A stretch of 64,000 nt of DNA from Bacillus sp. JCM 19034 (GTDB taxonomy: Bacteria; Bacillota; Bacilli; Bacillales; Bacillaceae_D). Shown in pieces: positions 26,513 to 37,906 of this stretch. The notes under the pieces were generated by a model. The model searched no databases, was not told where the DNA came from, and saw only the letters and a list, made by a program, of their open reading frames with translations. A program made the translations under genes and the position numbers. The stretch lies in the NCBI RefSeq assembly GCF_001310635.1, contig NZ_BAXR01000001.1, positions 582,630 through 646,629 on the forward strand. The letters are read 5' to 3'. The number at the start of each line of letters is the position of its first letter. Position 1 is the first letter of the stretch.

Positions 26513-28743
26513 TTAATCGTACCGATTGTGCTTGGACTGCTTTTTTAAAGAGGTCAACAGCAAATCTCGCATGTCCATTTGGCTGTTCATGTAAATCTCT
26601 TTCATCTTTTCCTCTGCATCAGCGGCAAGTAAATAGCCAGAATCATTTGCATTCTTTTGAATGATTTGCAATAATTCGTCGGTTGAGTAAGGATGAAAAT
26701 GGATAAATTTTTTAAAGCGTGAACGAAGACCTGGATTGCTATCTAAAAGTAAATCGATTTCTCTCTCATAACCAGCTAAAATGACAACTAGATTATCTCC
26801 ATGTTCCGTCATTTCTGAAACGAGAGTATGAATTGCCTCTAGACCAAAATCACCAAGTCCACCAGAAATCAATCCGTATGCCTCGTCTATAAATAAAACC
26901 CCACCTAAAGCGTCCTTTACCTTCTCTTTTGTTTTTTCTGCGGTTTGTCCAACATAGCCTGCAACTAAGTCCGCACGACTAACAACAACGACATGACCTC
27001 TTTTTAATAGATCTAACTCGTTAAGTACTTTCGCGAATAGCTTTGCTACGGTTGTTTTTCCAGTTCCAGGTTCGCCTGTAAAAACTGAGTGAAGCTCTAA
27101 TGGAAGAGTTTGCAACCCTTCTTCTCGGCGTTTTTGTTGGATACGTACAAAGGAAGCAAGTGCATGGATTTCTTCCTTTACTTGCTCTAAACCGATCATA
27201 TCGTTAAGTTCTTCTAAACCGCTTTTCCCTTTACCTTGCTGCTGTTCTTCACGGAAATCCTCAGCGTGTAATAAAACAAAGTCATCCTTTTTTGCTGAAT
27301 CAATGGAAACATTTGCTCCTTTTTGAAAAATGGATTCAAGAATAATTGCTTTAGTTGTTCTAGCATTTCCAAATGATTCATCGACCTTTGCTTTTTCAAG
27401 TCGTCTTTTCAGCTCAAATGTAGCCTGACTTGTTAACAGAAAATCATTTTCTATTGCAATTTTTTCACCGATTTCTAATAGCTCTTGTATTGAATAATCA
27501 TCAATATGTAACATATTATGATCAGGGAATCGACTTCGCAAACCGGGGTTTGCCCGTAAAAAAGCACGCATTTCCGTAGGGTAACCTGCCAGTATGACAG
27601 CAAACGAGCCATCCATTGGACCAGTCATAGCCGCTACTAATGTATCAATCGCCGCTTGTCCATAATCATTTGCTGAAACGCCTGAACGCTTTAAGCTATA
27701 AGCTTCATCAATGAACAAAACTCCGCCTTTAGCCTGTTCAATAAGCCTCATCGTTTGCTCTTCTGTTTGCCCAACATAGGCACCAACTAATTGAGAACGA
27801 TCAACTTCTAATACATCAGGCCGTTCTAAAAGCCCAAGTTCATAATAGATTTTGGCAATAAGGCGGGCTAAATGGGTCTTACCTGTACCTGGATTTCCTG
27901 TTAAAATCATGTGTAAGTTGATCCCATCTTTTGTTTGATAGCCCTTTTTCAATCGTTCTTGCTGATAATCTAAATATTGATAAAGCTTTTTGATCCTATA
28001 CTTGATCTCTTTCAAGCCGACCATTTTTTCAAGCTCATGAATCGCATTCTCTTGATGTTTTTCGTTATCGGATTCAATAAAGCATGCCACTTCTTACTAA
28101 ACGCCTCTATTTGCTTTAACAAGTTCAGCAACTCGCCATATAACTGTACAGAATGGTAAATTCCTTGTAATGAGTCTAAATAACGTTTCGTTCGTCGTTC
28201 TAGTTTTTGAAACATATCCTCTAACTCATAAAGTTTCTCCATTCCAGCTACAATGTTCATTTGCTCCTGATTCGTCTGTTGTTCTAGCACACGGTCTTTA
28301 ATTCTTTCCCAAACATCTTTCATCTTTGTGAATTGTTGTTGAAATTCAGTTATTGCTTTGAAATATGTACCAGCTGTTTCTTTTTTTGTTACACTATTAT
28401 CTGTTTCACGGATTGGCTGGAAACGCCGTGGAAGAGGTAAATGACGCATCATTGAATAGAGCTGATCGACGTAAATGTCTGTTACCTCTGCACTAATCGC
28501 CTCTGATTGTTCAGCTGCCTTTAACCATTCCGAAGTAATAGCATCTACATAACCTGTTCGTTTGAAACGTGATTTCGCCAACCATATGTAGAGCTTAGAA
28601 AGTAATTGTGTCGGAAAATCCTCATACGTTTCAGCAATATTAAGCCACTCCCAAAGGTCTGCCTCTCTCCAATCTCGCTTTCCTTCTTCCACTTCTTTTA
28701 ACAAATTCATTAGTTGCTCTTTAGTCAATTTTTCTTGGATCAT
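26513..28743 (-). CDS. double AAA+ ATPase, SpoVK/CbxX-like (frameshift)
   Basis: Two overlapping frames make one protein of about 740 aa. The first 220 residues form a helical domain (residues LTKEQLMNLLKEVEEGK onward). Two AAA+ modules of the CbxX/SpoVK type follow, each with Walker A (GNPGTGKTHLA and GEPGTGKTTVA), Walker B (VLFIDEAYSL and VLFIDEAYGL) and arginine-finger region (NPGLRSRF in both). One T inserted near 28083-28088 joins KKWHA to FIESDNEKHQ. SpoVK of B. subtilis has a single module of about 320 aa, so this is an enlarged relative. Role unknown, perhaps spore maturation. Confidence 0.8.
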
Positions 28744-28984
28744 GCTTTTTCACCTTCTTTCAAAAGAAAATATGATTATGATTGTTCTACTATAAATGTT
28801 TCACAGCTTTGCAAAACGTATAGTTATCATTCTGTTTAAGTCAAAAGTGTTTCTACTTAAATATGATACATCATTCTAGCTAGTAAGAAAAATACTATAC
28901 GTTTCGCTTCTACAAACTGTTCCATTTTAATTTGATTCCAGTGAAGAAAGATGTTTGTACTATTTGACTGTTAACATTGAAAAA

Positions 28985-29011
28985 GAGTGTATGCCTAATG
29001 GCAATACACTC
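28985..29011 (-). terminator. terminator containing the copD stop codon
   Basis: GAGTGTA pairs with TACACTC and TGCC with GGCA; the TAG stop lies in the loop and TTTTTC follows on the minus strand. Confidence 0.8.
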
Positions 29012-30590
29012 CTTCTTCCATAACATTTCGAGCATAGGTCTCAATGACCGTCCCATCATCTGTAAGAAAATCAATCGGATGCTGATCGTCCCAATCTTCA
29101 TTGGTTGAAGTGACATTTAGAAATACTTCCTGCTCTAATTCCGCAATATAAGAACCACCTTCATAGTGAATTTGAACACGAGCGACATTTGGCGGCTCTT
29201 GGATCATGCCAAACGTGACATACGTATACGTAAAATCGTCATCATGCCAATTCCCGCTCTGTACGCGGAACGTTCTAATTTTTTGATCCTCTTCTCTTAC
29301 CGACGTTCCTCCTATTGTTAACATCGCTACAGGTAAACGCTTGTAACCACCTTCTACCTTTAATAGACGTTCAGCCACTAAATCATCATCGTTTACCGTA
29401 TAGACAACAAAAAGTTCGTCGTCATACAGCTGTTCCTGCAAAATGCTCAACTCCGCTGCTTCTTCGTAATTTAGCATAATCGCATCTTTCACGGTTGGAT
29501 AAACTTTTTCATCTACTTCGTTCGCTCCAATTTGAACAAACATCATTAAGCTTAAATAAATCGTTAATACAAACACACCATATGAAACTAATGACAATTG
29601 GAGACTTTTGTTTTTAAACAATTGGTAACATCCATTTATAAAGGCAACAATTGCTACAAGCATGAATAAAAGGCCGCTTATAGAATGTGCTAAATGAATT
29701 ACGCCTATAGGAGCATTCTCACCTATGAATAATTGAATAATAGGTGTAACCGATTCAGTTTGTAACGTTCGTATAACTTCATGCGGAGGCGTTTGCTCCG
29801 TCATAATGGCTGATATTAATAATATAATAAACGCGATAACTACTTCAATTTTAAACGATCTCTTCACCTTTAAGCTACTTTTCACTTCTTCTCTCATACC
29901 AAGCAAGAGATGATGAAGGCCGAATGCAAGTAACGGCAAAAAGAGCAGATGTTTAATGAGCAGCAATTGTCCATATGTCAGAAGCCAAGATTGAACGTAC
30001 TCTGGTACAATAATACCCATTAATAGAAAACCAGATAAAATGATGGCCGATACTGAACATGCGGCAATGAATGAAAACCATTTAAAAAAAGCAGGTGGAA
30101 TTGATTCATTGGAAGAAAACCATGCAACAACAACTAATACCCCGATCCATACGGTAACTGCTAAAAAGTGTATATAGTTGCCAAGAAAACCACTCCATCC
30201 CTCTATCGAAGCTGCATGACTCGACCAGCTCGTTACCGCTATTAACAAGCCTGCTAAAATGACATGAAACCAGCCCATGTTCTTCTTCGTTAACACAATT
30301 AGAATGAACGAGATAACGCTCGAAATAAACCACGATTGTCCTACATTATATTCAAATAAAACGGTTTGAATACTTTCTCCCACCGTTAAGCCGAATTGTC
30401 TATATAACACATTTATTACCCTAACGACAGGAACGATTAATAAAATTGGAATCATATATAGCGAAATTTGATAAATTGTTTTTGCATGTATAGTAGGTCG
30501 TCGGTCAGTTGATATCGCTTGTAAAATCGTATATCCCATCACAAACGATAAACTACCATACAAAAGCCAATTCGTTATTGCTTCAATCAT
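28995..30590 (-). CDS. CopD-domain copper transport-like membrane protein
   Basis: The 531-aa protein has about eight to nine membrane helices with a CopD region (HLAHSISGLLFML, HYIHFLAVTVWIGVLVV) and a 150-residue extracellular C-terminal domain (QIHYEGGSYIAELEQEV). It corresponds to the C-terminal part of B. subtilis YcnJ, a copper-import protein in which CopC and CopD are fused; here they are separate. Its ATG overlaps the copC stop by ATGA. Copper import is inferred from the family. Confidence 0.85.
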   Translation of the reverse strand: MIEAITNWLLYGSLSFVMGYTILQAISTDRRPTIHAKTIYQISLYMIPILLIVPVVRVINVLYRQFGLTVGESIQTVLFEYNVGQSWFISSVISFILIVLTKKNMGWFHVILAGLLIAVTSWSSHAASIEGWSGFLGNYIHFLAVTVWIGVLVVVAWFSSNESIPPAFFKWFSFIAACSVSAIILSGFLLMGIIVPEYVQSWLLTYGQLLLIKHLLFLPLLAFGLHHLLLGMREEVKSSLKVKRSFKIEVVIAFIILLISAIMTEQTPPHEVIRTLQTESVTPIIQLFIGENAPIGVIHLAHSISGLLFMLVAIVAFINGCYQLFKNKSLQLSLVSYGVFVLTIYLSLMMFVQIGANEVDEKVYPTVKDAIMLNYEEAAELSILQEQLYDDELFVVYTVNDDDLVAERLLKVEGGYKRLPVAMLTIGGTSVREEDQKIRTFRVQSGNWHDDDFTYTYVTFGMIQEPPNVARVQIHYEGGSYIAELEQEVFLNVTSTNEDWDDQHPIDFLTDDGTVIETYARNVMEEGVYCH

Positions 30591-31183
30591 GAACGTCGCC
30601 TCTTTGTAAGAAGCACGATCACAATGATCGCCACTAGTACAGCTAGACCAATGAATAGGATCGCAAAGTTTCCATCCTCTTTTGATTCACCAACTTCGTC
30701 TTCTTCAAACAGTTCTTCTGTGATTTCTTCTTGTTCAATGACCCCTTCATTCTCTTGATCCGCTTCCTCTTCAATTGCTTGATTTGGAACCTCTTCAATG
30801 GTTTCTTCCACTATTTCTACTTCTTCTTCAGTTTCAGCTACATGAAAGGATAATATGCCCTCAGTCGTATGTGTATCTTCACCTAGTGCCTGCCATTGAA
30901 CTTCGTAACTGCCTGGCGGTAATGCTTCGTCAAAATAAATCGTTAAAACTGGACTATTTACTTCAACCCTTCCATCAATTTCGCCTTGCTCACCAATGAC
31001 AGTTGCTGTACTAACATTTTCAATACCTGCATTAAATGTTAAATTAATTTCTTCAACAACATCAACTTCTGCACCATCCTCAGGTACAGATTCGGATACA
31101 TACGAATGTCCAAAAACCATTAACGGCGACATTAAGACAAAAGCAAAACCAAGTATAACTAAACAAAATAACCTTATTTTCAA
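30587..31183 (-). CDS. CopC-domain copper-binding protein, membrane-anchored
   Basis: The 198-aa protein has a signal peptide ending near FG-HSYVSESVP, so the mature form begins with the copper-binding His of CopC. The beta-sandwich (INLTFNAGIENVSTATV, YEVQWQALGEDTHTTEGIL) is followed by a 50-residue Glu-rich linker, a membrane helix and RRRS. It overlaps copD and forms a two-gene copper operon. The acidic linker is longer than usual. Confidence 0.88.
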   Translation of the reverse strand: MKIRLFCLVILGFAFVLMSPLMVFGHSYVSESVPEDGAEVDVVEEINLTFNAGIENVSTATVIGEQGEIDGRVEVNSPVLTIYFDEALPPGSYEVQWQALGEDTHTTEGILSFHVAETEEEVEIVEETIEEVPNQAIEEEADQENEGVIEQEEITEELFEEDEVGESKEDGNFAILFIGLAVLVAIIVIVLLTKRRRS

Positions 31184-31316
31184 TTTCTAATTCTCCCTTC
31201 CCATTTTGTATAATCAATATGGATTTTTTAAACTTTCCGTCACAATTATTTTTTCTCAAAGACAAAACGTTATAAACATGAGAGAATAGATACGTTATGT
31301 TTTCGAAAGGATTGAA

Positions 31317-31952
31317 ATGTTCATGAAAAAGCTAATCGTATTACTCGCATACATCATAATAGGAATATTTATATATCGATATGGAGAATCACTTTTACAA
31401 TGGATTCGCTCTGGTGGGACCGATTATATTTTGGCAACTGCCATTCTCGCAACATTATTTTCTTTATTCCCGATTATCCATATCCCTCGTCGGCGGTGTC
31501 CTTGGTGCAGCTTATGGTCCAGTACTAGGAAGTTTAATTACATGGACAGGCTCTTCTCTAGCCTCCATTATCATGTTTAGCTTCGTACGTTATGGCTATC
31601 GAGATCTTGGGGAAAAGTGCTCTATCGCTATGAACATTTAGCAAGAATAACGACTTTATTTGAACGGAATGCATTTATGACGATCTTCATTACACGTTTG
31701 ATCCCAATCATTCCTTCCATTATCGTTAACATTTATTCTTCATTAAGTAAAGTTTCGTTTTTACAGTACACAATCGCTTCCTCATTAGGAAAAATGCCAT
31801 CAATGATTTTATTCGCCGTTGTCGGAAACTCCATCGTAAACGAGCCAAGAGATTTATTGCATATCATGCTCTTTTACGGAGCTTTTTTAGCGTTTGTTTA
31901 TTTCTTTTTCCGTTTATATAAATACACAAGCAGAAAAAAGCTCTCTGCCTGA
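31317..31952 (+). CDS. TVP38/VTT-domain membrane protein (two frameshifts)
   Basis: Three overlapping frames make a protein of about 210 aa with several membrane helices. The VTT/SNARE-associated core is seen as LVGGVLGAAYGPVLGS, FERNAFMTIFITRLIP and SSLGKMPSMIL. Breaks lie at about 31475-31493 and 31600-31610. The family occurs in all bacteria and is tied to lipid scrambling or transport; the exact role here is unknown. It is divergent from copC. Confidence 0.75.
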
Positions 31953-31953
31953 G

Positions 31954-32457
31954 CTAATTGACATAAATAATGACACGCTTTCTAACGAAATACAATACGG
32001 AAAACAAATAATATCCGATTAGCGTACCAGACGTATTTAATAAAACATCATCAATATTTGCTACACGATATGTAAATAAAAATTGACAAATTTCAATACA
32101 ACATGATGTCATAAAACCAAATAGAATGACTATAGCACTATGGCGTAATTTAGGGAAAATGGCAGCTAATAAAATCCCAAATGGGATAAAAAGGATAATA
32201 TTCCCTATTAATATTCGAATCGGATCCATTATTGTCGGACTAAACATTGAAATTCGATAAATACTGCGAAACGGAATCAAATTGTAATTTCTCCCCCCTG
32301 GCCCTTCTGGCCCAAGTGAAGCACCATAATTCCATGCAAATAACGTAATATAAACTAAACCCATCATGTAAATAATAAATAGTAATGTTAATATGTGACG
32401 CCGTTTCAACCTAGTTTCTCCCCTCCCATTACTCGTCCTATTAGTTGTTTTATGCAT
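31954..32457 (-). CDS. VanZ-like membrane protein
   Basis: The 167-aa protein has four to five membrane helices with the VanZ pattern (YNLIPFRSIYRI, NIILFIPFGILLAAIFP, EICQFLFTYRVANIDDVLLN). It is of the stand-alone type common in Bacillaceae, with no known activity here; true VanZ gives low-level teicoplanin resistance. A TTG start 17 codons in, behind a gggaggggag site, is as good as the ATG at 32457. Confidence 0.85.
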   Translation of the reverse strand: MHKTTNRTSNGRGETRLKRRHILTLLFIIYMMGLVYITLFAWNYGASLGPEGPGGRNYNLIPFRSIYRISMFSPTIMDPIRILIGNIILFIPFGILLAAIFPKLRHSAIVILFGFMTSCCIEICQFLFTYRVANIDDVLLNTSGTLIGYYLFSVLYFVRKRVIIYVN

Positions 32458-32636
32458 TGACGAGCTAATAAAGACGCATCAAATTAACATTTTATCATAT
32501 CGAAGAAATTTTAGCAGATCTTTTGAAGAATGTGTGAAATGAAAAGGATTTGTAATGAATTGGAGTATTTAATGTAAGTTAAGAGGCTGTATTAGGTAGG
32601 TAATCCAATATTCAATGGATTACCCCTATATAACTG

Positions 32637-32783
32637 TTATCCTTTAGGTGGGATATAATGAGGCTGTTTTGAACTTTTCGTATTCATTTTCTTCCCATTG
32701 TTGGAGTTGGATTTAACAGGCTGAGTACCTAAATGGTCAGGACGAAATTGTGCAAAATTTGATTTTGTACTTCTCGTTTTCAT
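32637..32783 (-). CDS. sspN: small acid-soluble spore protein N
   Basis: The 48-aa product reads MKTRSTKSNFAQFRPDHLG then TQPVKSNSNNGKKM. The core F-x-P-(N/D)H-(I/L)GTQ followed by a Lys/Asn/Gly-rich tail matches B. subtilis SspN, a minor spore-core protein. An aaggagggg ribosome site fixes the start. In B. subtilis sspN is next to tlp; here it is about 7 kb away. Confidence 0.72.
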   Translation of the reverse strand: MKTRSTKSNFAQFRPDHLGTQPVKSNSNNGKKMNTKSSKQPHYIPPKG

Positions 32784-32957
32784 GTAACCCCTCCTTACCT
32801 TTAGTATTTCAAACCGGTTTACGTCTATCCAACCATTAATTTACCAAATCCCTTACAGCTCTTATTTCTTCCCAACGATATTCATGAATGAAGATAGTGA
32901 TTGTTTCTTCCTTTGTTTCATAAGACCATTTGGAAGCAGTAACGTCGCATTTATACT

Positions 32958-33670
32958 TTAATCTGGTATTTTTTTCGGACTAATGTATGTTTGCCCCGCT
33001 TCATCAATTGTCATGACAAAAATCTCTTTAGTATTTGCATAGCCTTGTCTGTGAATTTCATCATGTAACCAGTTAATCGTTCCGTACTTTTTTACATTAG
33101 CTTCAATAATTCTACCATCTTCAATTAGAACTGAAGAATAACCTTTTGACACTTTACTTTCATTCATATCACGTAACGTGACACTTTCATAGTTCGACTT
33201 TTTTATAATGCTTATTTGTCCATTCATTTCTAATATCGCATAATCAATTTCAGTTAAATCACTTGCACTTTTCAAGCGTAAATCCATCATAAAAGCTTCA
33301 AGTGTAATTTTCGCTTTTCTTAATTGTTCATATAAAATAACACCGTGCCTCATTAATATAATGGTTCATCTTCAATAATTCTTCTGAATCTTGGTGCCTT
33401 TAACGCAAAATAGGAAAGACCTAGATGTAGGGCTGCTATCGTTGCTGCGGCTCCGACAGGGCCAGCTAAAGGTAATGAACCATCCGTGAGTGGTTCTCCT
33501 AAGATGTCCCCAATTACGACACCAAATATAAAATCAAGTGCATCAATTGAACTCATAGAACGTTGACCTAGCACTTTAACAATGAGAAATATATATGAAT
33601 AGACGACAATTGCCCGTATGACAAACCCCCACACAGGCAATGCTTCGCCACCTGTCCAAAATTCGAACAA
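32958..33670 (-). CDS. DUF421 membrane protein, YetF/YrbG family (frameshift)
   Basis: The first frame (33670-33353) has three membrane helices and GQRSMSSIDALDFIFG; the second (33353-32958) holds the cytoplasmic alpha/beta domain (LYEQLRKAKITLEAFMM). One T near 33353-33357 joins EDEPLY to LMRHGVILYEQL, exactly as in intact YetF-type proteins of about 235 aa. The two domains always occur together in the family, so I read one gene with an indel. Function unknown; several paralogues are sporulation-linked in Bacillus. Confidence 0.82.
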
Positions 33671-33691
33671 TGAATTATCCTCCGTTACTCG

Positions 33692-33832
33692 CTATTTTTG
33701 TTCACTATTCATCTTTTCTGCTTCACCCTCGGCATAAGATGCAAATTTATTTTCTGGATGATTTTCTTTTCCATATTTTTTTGCATTTTTATTACGCTCG
33801 GCATTTGCGTTTCCTTTTTTTTGTCTTCCCAT
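33692..33832 (-). CDS. 46-aa Lys/Asn/Glu-rich protein
   Basis: The product reads MGRQKKGNANAERNKNAKK and ends EAEKMNSEQK. The start follows a ggagtgg site by 8 bases. It is very hydrophilic and resembles the minor SASPs in composition but I cannot name a family. It lies in a region with sspN, sspO and sspP, so spore expression is plausible. Confidence 0.6.
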   Translation of the reverse strand: MGRQKKGNANAERNKNAKKYGKENHPENKFASYAEGEAEKMNSEQK

Positions 33833-33942
33833 TATAACCACTCCTTTTCTTGATAACGTTAGTTTGTACATTGTATTAGTCATTCATGCAAATTTATCAT
33901 GATCGTTAAATAAGTGCGTGTTTCTAAAATTACTCAAAAAAA

Positions 33943-33973
33943 TGCCACAAAGACATTTAAAAAGTCTTTGTGA
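33943..33973 (-). terminator. terminator of citB
   Basis: CACAAAGAC pairs with GTCTTTGTG and the minus-strand flank is T-rich (TTTTTTTGAG). It lies just past the citB stop. Confidence 0.8.
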
Positions 33974-33988
33974 CACTTTTTTATTGAA

Positions 33989-36712
33989 TTAAGCTTTTGC
34001 TTGTGCAAGCTTATTACGTAAAACCATTTGTAAGATACCACCATGACGATAGTAATCCATTTCAACTTCACTATCGAAGCGAACAACCACTTCAAATTCA
34101 GTCGTTGTACCGTCTTTAGCTGTTGCAACAACTTTAACAACTTCACGAGGTTTTACATCATTTGTAATTTTAACATCAAATGCTTCTTCACCAGTTAATC
34201 CTAAAGTATCAGCACTTTCACCTTCCTTGAACTGTAAAGGTAATACACCCATAAGTACAAGGTTACTGCGGTGAATACGCTCATAGCTTTCAGCAATAAC
34301 TGTTTTAATACCAAGTAGATTTGTTCCTTTAGCTGCCCAATCACGAGAGCTACCCATTCCGTAATCTTTCCCAGCTAAAATGGCAAGTCCAGTTTGATCT
34401 TCTTTATATTTCATGCTGCATCATAGATCGCCATTACTTCACCAGTTGGCCAGTAAGTTGTATAACCGCCTTCTGTACCAGGAGCAATTTGGTTACGGAT
34501 ACGGATGTTAGCAAATGTACCTCTCATCATAACATCGTGGTTACCACGTCTTGAACCATATGAGTTGAAATTCTCTTGGCTCTACGCCTTTTGAAATCAA
34601 ATACTTACCTGCAGGTGTATCTTTACCAATCGCACCAGCTGGTGAAATATGGTCTGTTGTAACCGTATCTCCAAATTTACCAATGACACGTAGTGAGGAC
34701 AATGGTTTAATATCCTCAGGTTCTGGAGAAAGATCTTCAAAGAACGGTGGGTTAGCAATATAAGTAGAGTCATCATTCCACTTATAAAGAGCCTCATCAG
34801 TCGTTTGAATCTTATTCCAGCTTTCATTGCTATCAAATACGTCTTTGTATTCACGATGGAATAATTCTGGAGTAACCGTTTCTTTAACAACTTTCGAAAT
34901 TTCTTCAGCAGAAGGCCAAATGTCATCAAAGAAAACATCATTGCCTTCTAGGTCTTTTCCTAGTGAATCATTGCGGAGATCGATATCAACCGTTCCTGCT
35001 AAAGCATATGCCACAACGAGTGGAGGTGAAGCTAAATAGTTCGCTTTAACTAACGGATGAATACGTCCTTCAAAGTTACGGTTACCTGAAAGAACAGAAG
35101 TTACCGTTAGGTCGTTTGCAGCTATAGCTTCTTCGATCTCGTCTGCAAGTGGACCAGAGTTTCCGATACATGTCGTACAGCCGTAGCCGACAATATTAAA
35201 TCCTAGCTTCTCCATATATGGAAGCAGGCCAGAATCCGTTAAGTATCCTGTAACAACCTTTGAACCAGGTGCTAGTGATGTTTTGACGAAATCAGGAACT
35301 TGTAAACCTTTTTCAACTGCTTTCTTAGCAACTAAACCTGCACCAATTAACACATAAGGATTTGATGTGTTCGTACAGCTAGTAATCGCTGCGATCGCAA
35401 TAGAACCTGTTGTCATCGTCGTTGTACGACCATCGTTAAGTTTCACTTCGACTTCTTTATCAAATTCTGCTTCCGTTAAACCAAGTCCTTGTGTACCTTG
35501 TGGTGCAACAACTGCATTACGGAATGACGATTGCATGTCATTTAATTCGATTAAATCTTGCGGACGCTTCGGACCAGAAAGATTTGCTTCGATTGTACTT
35601 AACTCAATTTCAACAATATCCGTATAGCGAGGATCAGCTGTTTCACCAGGTACGTAGAACAAACCATTCGCTTTACAATATTCTTCAACAAGCTTAATTT
35701 GCTCTTCAGAACGTCCAGTTAAACGCATGTAGTTTAATGCTTCTTCATCTACTGGGAAGAAACCACATGTCGCACCGTATTCAGGAGCCATATTTGAAAT
35801 CGTCGCACGGTCAGCAAGCGGCATAACAGCAAGACCTGGGCCGAAGAATTCAACAAACTTACCAACTACCTTCTTCTCACGTAGTACTTGTGTCACTTTT
35901 AACGCAACATCTGTAGCTGTCGTTCCGCTTGGAAGCGTACCATTAAATTTCACACCGATTACTTCAGGTACTGGGAAATAAGAAGGTTGACCAAGCATTC
36001 CTGCTTCAGCCTCAATACCACCAACACCCCAGCCAAGTACGCCGATACCGTTAATCATTGTAGTGTGAGAGTCAGTACCAACTAAAGTATCTGGAAAGGC
36101 AACTGTCTCACCGTCCTCTTCGACAGAGTGAACGACATTTGCTAAATACTCTAAGTTTACTTGATGGACGATACCTGTTGCTGGTGGAACCGCACGATAG
36201 TTATCAAATGCTTTTTTCGCCCAACTCAAAAATTCGTAACGCTCTTGGTTACGCTTGAATTCAAGGAACATATTGTGTTCTAATGAATCATCTGTTCCTG
36301 CTTTATCAACTTGAACAGAGTGATCAATTACTAGATCAACCGGGATTTCTGGGTTAATTTGATCAGGATTTCCGCCCAAATCAGCCATTGCTTTTCTCAA
36401 AGAAGCTAAGTCAACAACAGCAGGAACCCCTGTGAAATCTTGAAGAATAACTCGTGATGGTTTAAAAGGTACATCAATATCCTTTAACTTGTCAGTACCC
36501 CAATTAGCGAGATTTTCTACATGCTCTTTTTTGATTACGTATCCATCGTATTGGCGAAGGACTGATTCGAGCAAAACTCTAATTGAATATGGAAGACTTG
36601 AAACGTTTCCAACACCAGCATCTTCTAATGCTTTCAAAGAGTAATAGTTAATTGTTTTTCCATCCACAGAAAAGGATGAACGTGCGTTAAATACATCTTT
36701 ACTTTGCGACAT
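33989..36712 (-). CDS. citB: aconitate hydratase (two frameshifts)
   Basis: Aconitase interconverts citrate and isocitrate in the TCA cycle. The first frame (723 aa) includes [19 protein letters not shown] start motifs, [19 protein letters not shown] and the Fe-S Cys in SCTNTSNP and [11 protein letters not shown]. It ends at 34541 by an extra T near 34566-34573; the C-terminal part ([15 protein letters not shown] with the substrate-binding Arg) runs to 33989, with a second break near 34414. Together they give the normal 900-905 residues. The divergent neighbours are sspO and sspP, as in B. subtilis. Spore-former CitB also binds RNA under iron limitation. Confidence 0.94.
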
Positions 36713-37030
36713 ATGTATGCCCCTCCTTTACAAAACTATCATACATCAACTTTTTTCTATTGTCTAAATATGTGGTCTACAAGTAAATGAAGCGCTTTAA
36801 TCACTAACTTGTAAATAGCCCTATTTAAGAATATCAAAAGTTGTCAAAAGAATAAACGTCTTTTTCTATTTTTCTTGATATTGGTGAATCTTTTCATTCC
36901 CCTTACGTAGTATAGCACGTATGCTTACTATTACTCAAAATACTAAAGTTATGACAGAACACTCGCTAAAATCTGGTTAAGTGAATAGTTCCGATCATTG
37001 GACAAACAATACATATTGGAGGTGTTATCA
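36713..37030. other. citB / sspO divergent promoter region
   Basis: The 318 bases hold both leaders; the sequence is AT-rich. I see a ribosome site for each gene but no riboswitch or other structure that I can name. Confidence 0.4.
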
Positions 37031-37222
37031 ATGGTCAAAAAGAAATCAAATCATCAAGTCACAAACATGACAGACAAAAATGCCAAAGGCAAAGATGCCG
37101 GTATAAATAGTTTCTATATGGAAGAAGCAAGCGGGGAACCTTTAACAGAAATGCAAAGACAAAATAATAAGAAAACGAAAGAAACGACAATAAAAGGAGT
37201 TAACAGCGATGACAGAGCATAA
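37031..37222 (+). CDS. sspO: small acid-soluble spore protein O
   Basis: The product starts [19 protein letters not shown] and contains [13 protein letters not shown], matching B. subtilis SspO (CotK). I use the ATG at 37031 because of the ggaggtg site; an upstream frame start lacks one. The C-terminal 15 residues extend past the usual 48-aa form and reach into the sspP leader, so a one-base indel near the NNKK region is possible. It is next to sspP, as in B. subtilis. Confidence 0.82.
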   Translation: MVKKKSNHQVTNMTDKNAKGKDAGINSFYMEEASGEPLTEMQRQNNKKTKETTIKGVNSDDRA

Positions 37223-37385
37223 TACGTACGCAGATCAAAGAAGAAATGCCCAAAAAAATCACCACTCAAACAGCCAACCAGCTCCATTAAGTGGCTCAAA
37301 AAAAGTAAAAAAACGTAACCATACACATCAAGCACACGCAGGAAGAATTAGTAATCATCTTACAAGCCCCTATCATCCATTTTAG
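37209..37385 (+). CDS. sspP: small acid-soluble spore protein P
   Basis: The frame reads [17 protein letters not shown], then [17 protein letters not shown], which matches the B. subtilis SspP (CotL) core [15 protein letters not shown]. It is 58 aa, about ten longer than the usual form; the last residues lie within the terminator hairpin, so the true end may be earlier if there is an indel. It overlaps the extended sspO by 14 bases and has its own aaaaggag site. Confidence 0.78.
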   Translation: MTEHNTYADQRRNAQKNHHSNSQPAPLSGSKKVKKRNHTHQAHAGRISNHLTSPYHPF

Positions 37386-37390
37386 GGGCT
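37365..37390 (+). terminator. terminator of sspO-sspP
   Basis: AGCCCCT pairs with AGGGGCT and is followed by AATTTATT. It overlaps the sspP stop codon. Confidence 0.7.
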
Positions 37391-37397
37391 AATTTAT

Positions 37398-37889
37398 TCA
37401 TTCAGTAGCGGATCTGTTTCTCCGTTCTTCACGACGTTGCTGTCGTAATAAGTGACGCTTCTTTGCCCCGTTATATTGCCATTTTTCTTCGTCTGATACA
37501 CAAATAACCGGGGGAACTTCGGTTGGCTTTCCCGATTCATCTAATGCAACAAACGTTAAATAAGAGGTAGCGGTTAACCGCCTTTCACCTGTCAATAAAT
37601 TCTCAGCCTCAACTTTTACATACACCTCCATTGAGGTTTTATGTGTAAACGTAACGAAGCTTTCTAAACAAATCGCTTCTCCTGCCTGTATTGGAGCAAT
37701 AAAATCTAAGCTATCGCTTGATGCCGTAACGACCATTGAACGAGCATGCCTCATCGCACTTATGCAAGCCACTTTATCAATGTATGCCATTACGTTCCCT
37801 CCAAAAATCGAGCCTAAAAAGTTTGTATCTGGAGGCAAAACAAGATCGGTCATTACTGCCTTCGATTCTGAAGCTTTCTTCCCTTCCAT
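37398..37889 (-). CDS. ykhA: acyl-CoA thioesterase, YkhA family
   Basis: This hotdog-fold thioesterase of about 163 aa has the BACH/YkhA pattern: LPPDTNFLGSIFGGNVMAYID, FIAPIQAGEAICLES and TEVPPVI. It hydrolyses acyl-CoA in the cytosol. I start it at MEGKKASESKAV because a gtagggga site is well placed; the longer frame to 37910 overlaps the selA stop by ATGA. It lies directly downstream of selA on the same strand, yet there is no obvious functional link to selenium. Confidence 0.85.
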   Translation of the reverse strand: MEGKKASESKAVMTDLVLPPDTNFLGSIFGGNVMAYIDKVACISAMRHARSMVVTASSDSLDFIAPIQAGEAICLESFVTFTHKTSMEVYVKVEAENLLTGERRLTATSYLTFVALDESGKPTEVPPVICVSDEEKWQYNGAKKRHLLRQQRREERRNRSATE

Positions 37890-37906
37890 ATGATCCCCTA
37901 CCTTTA

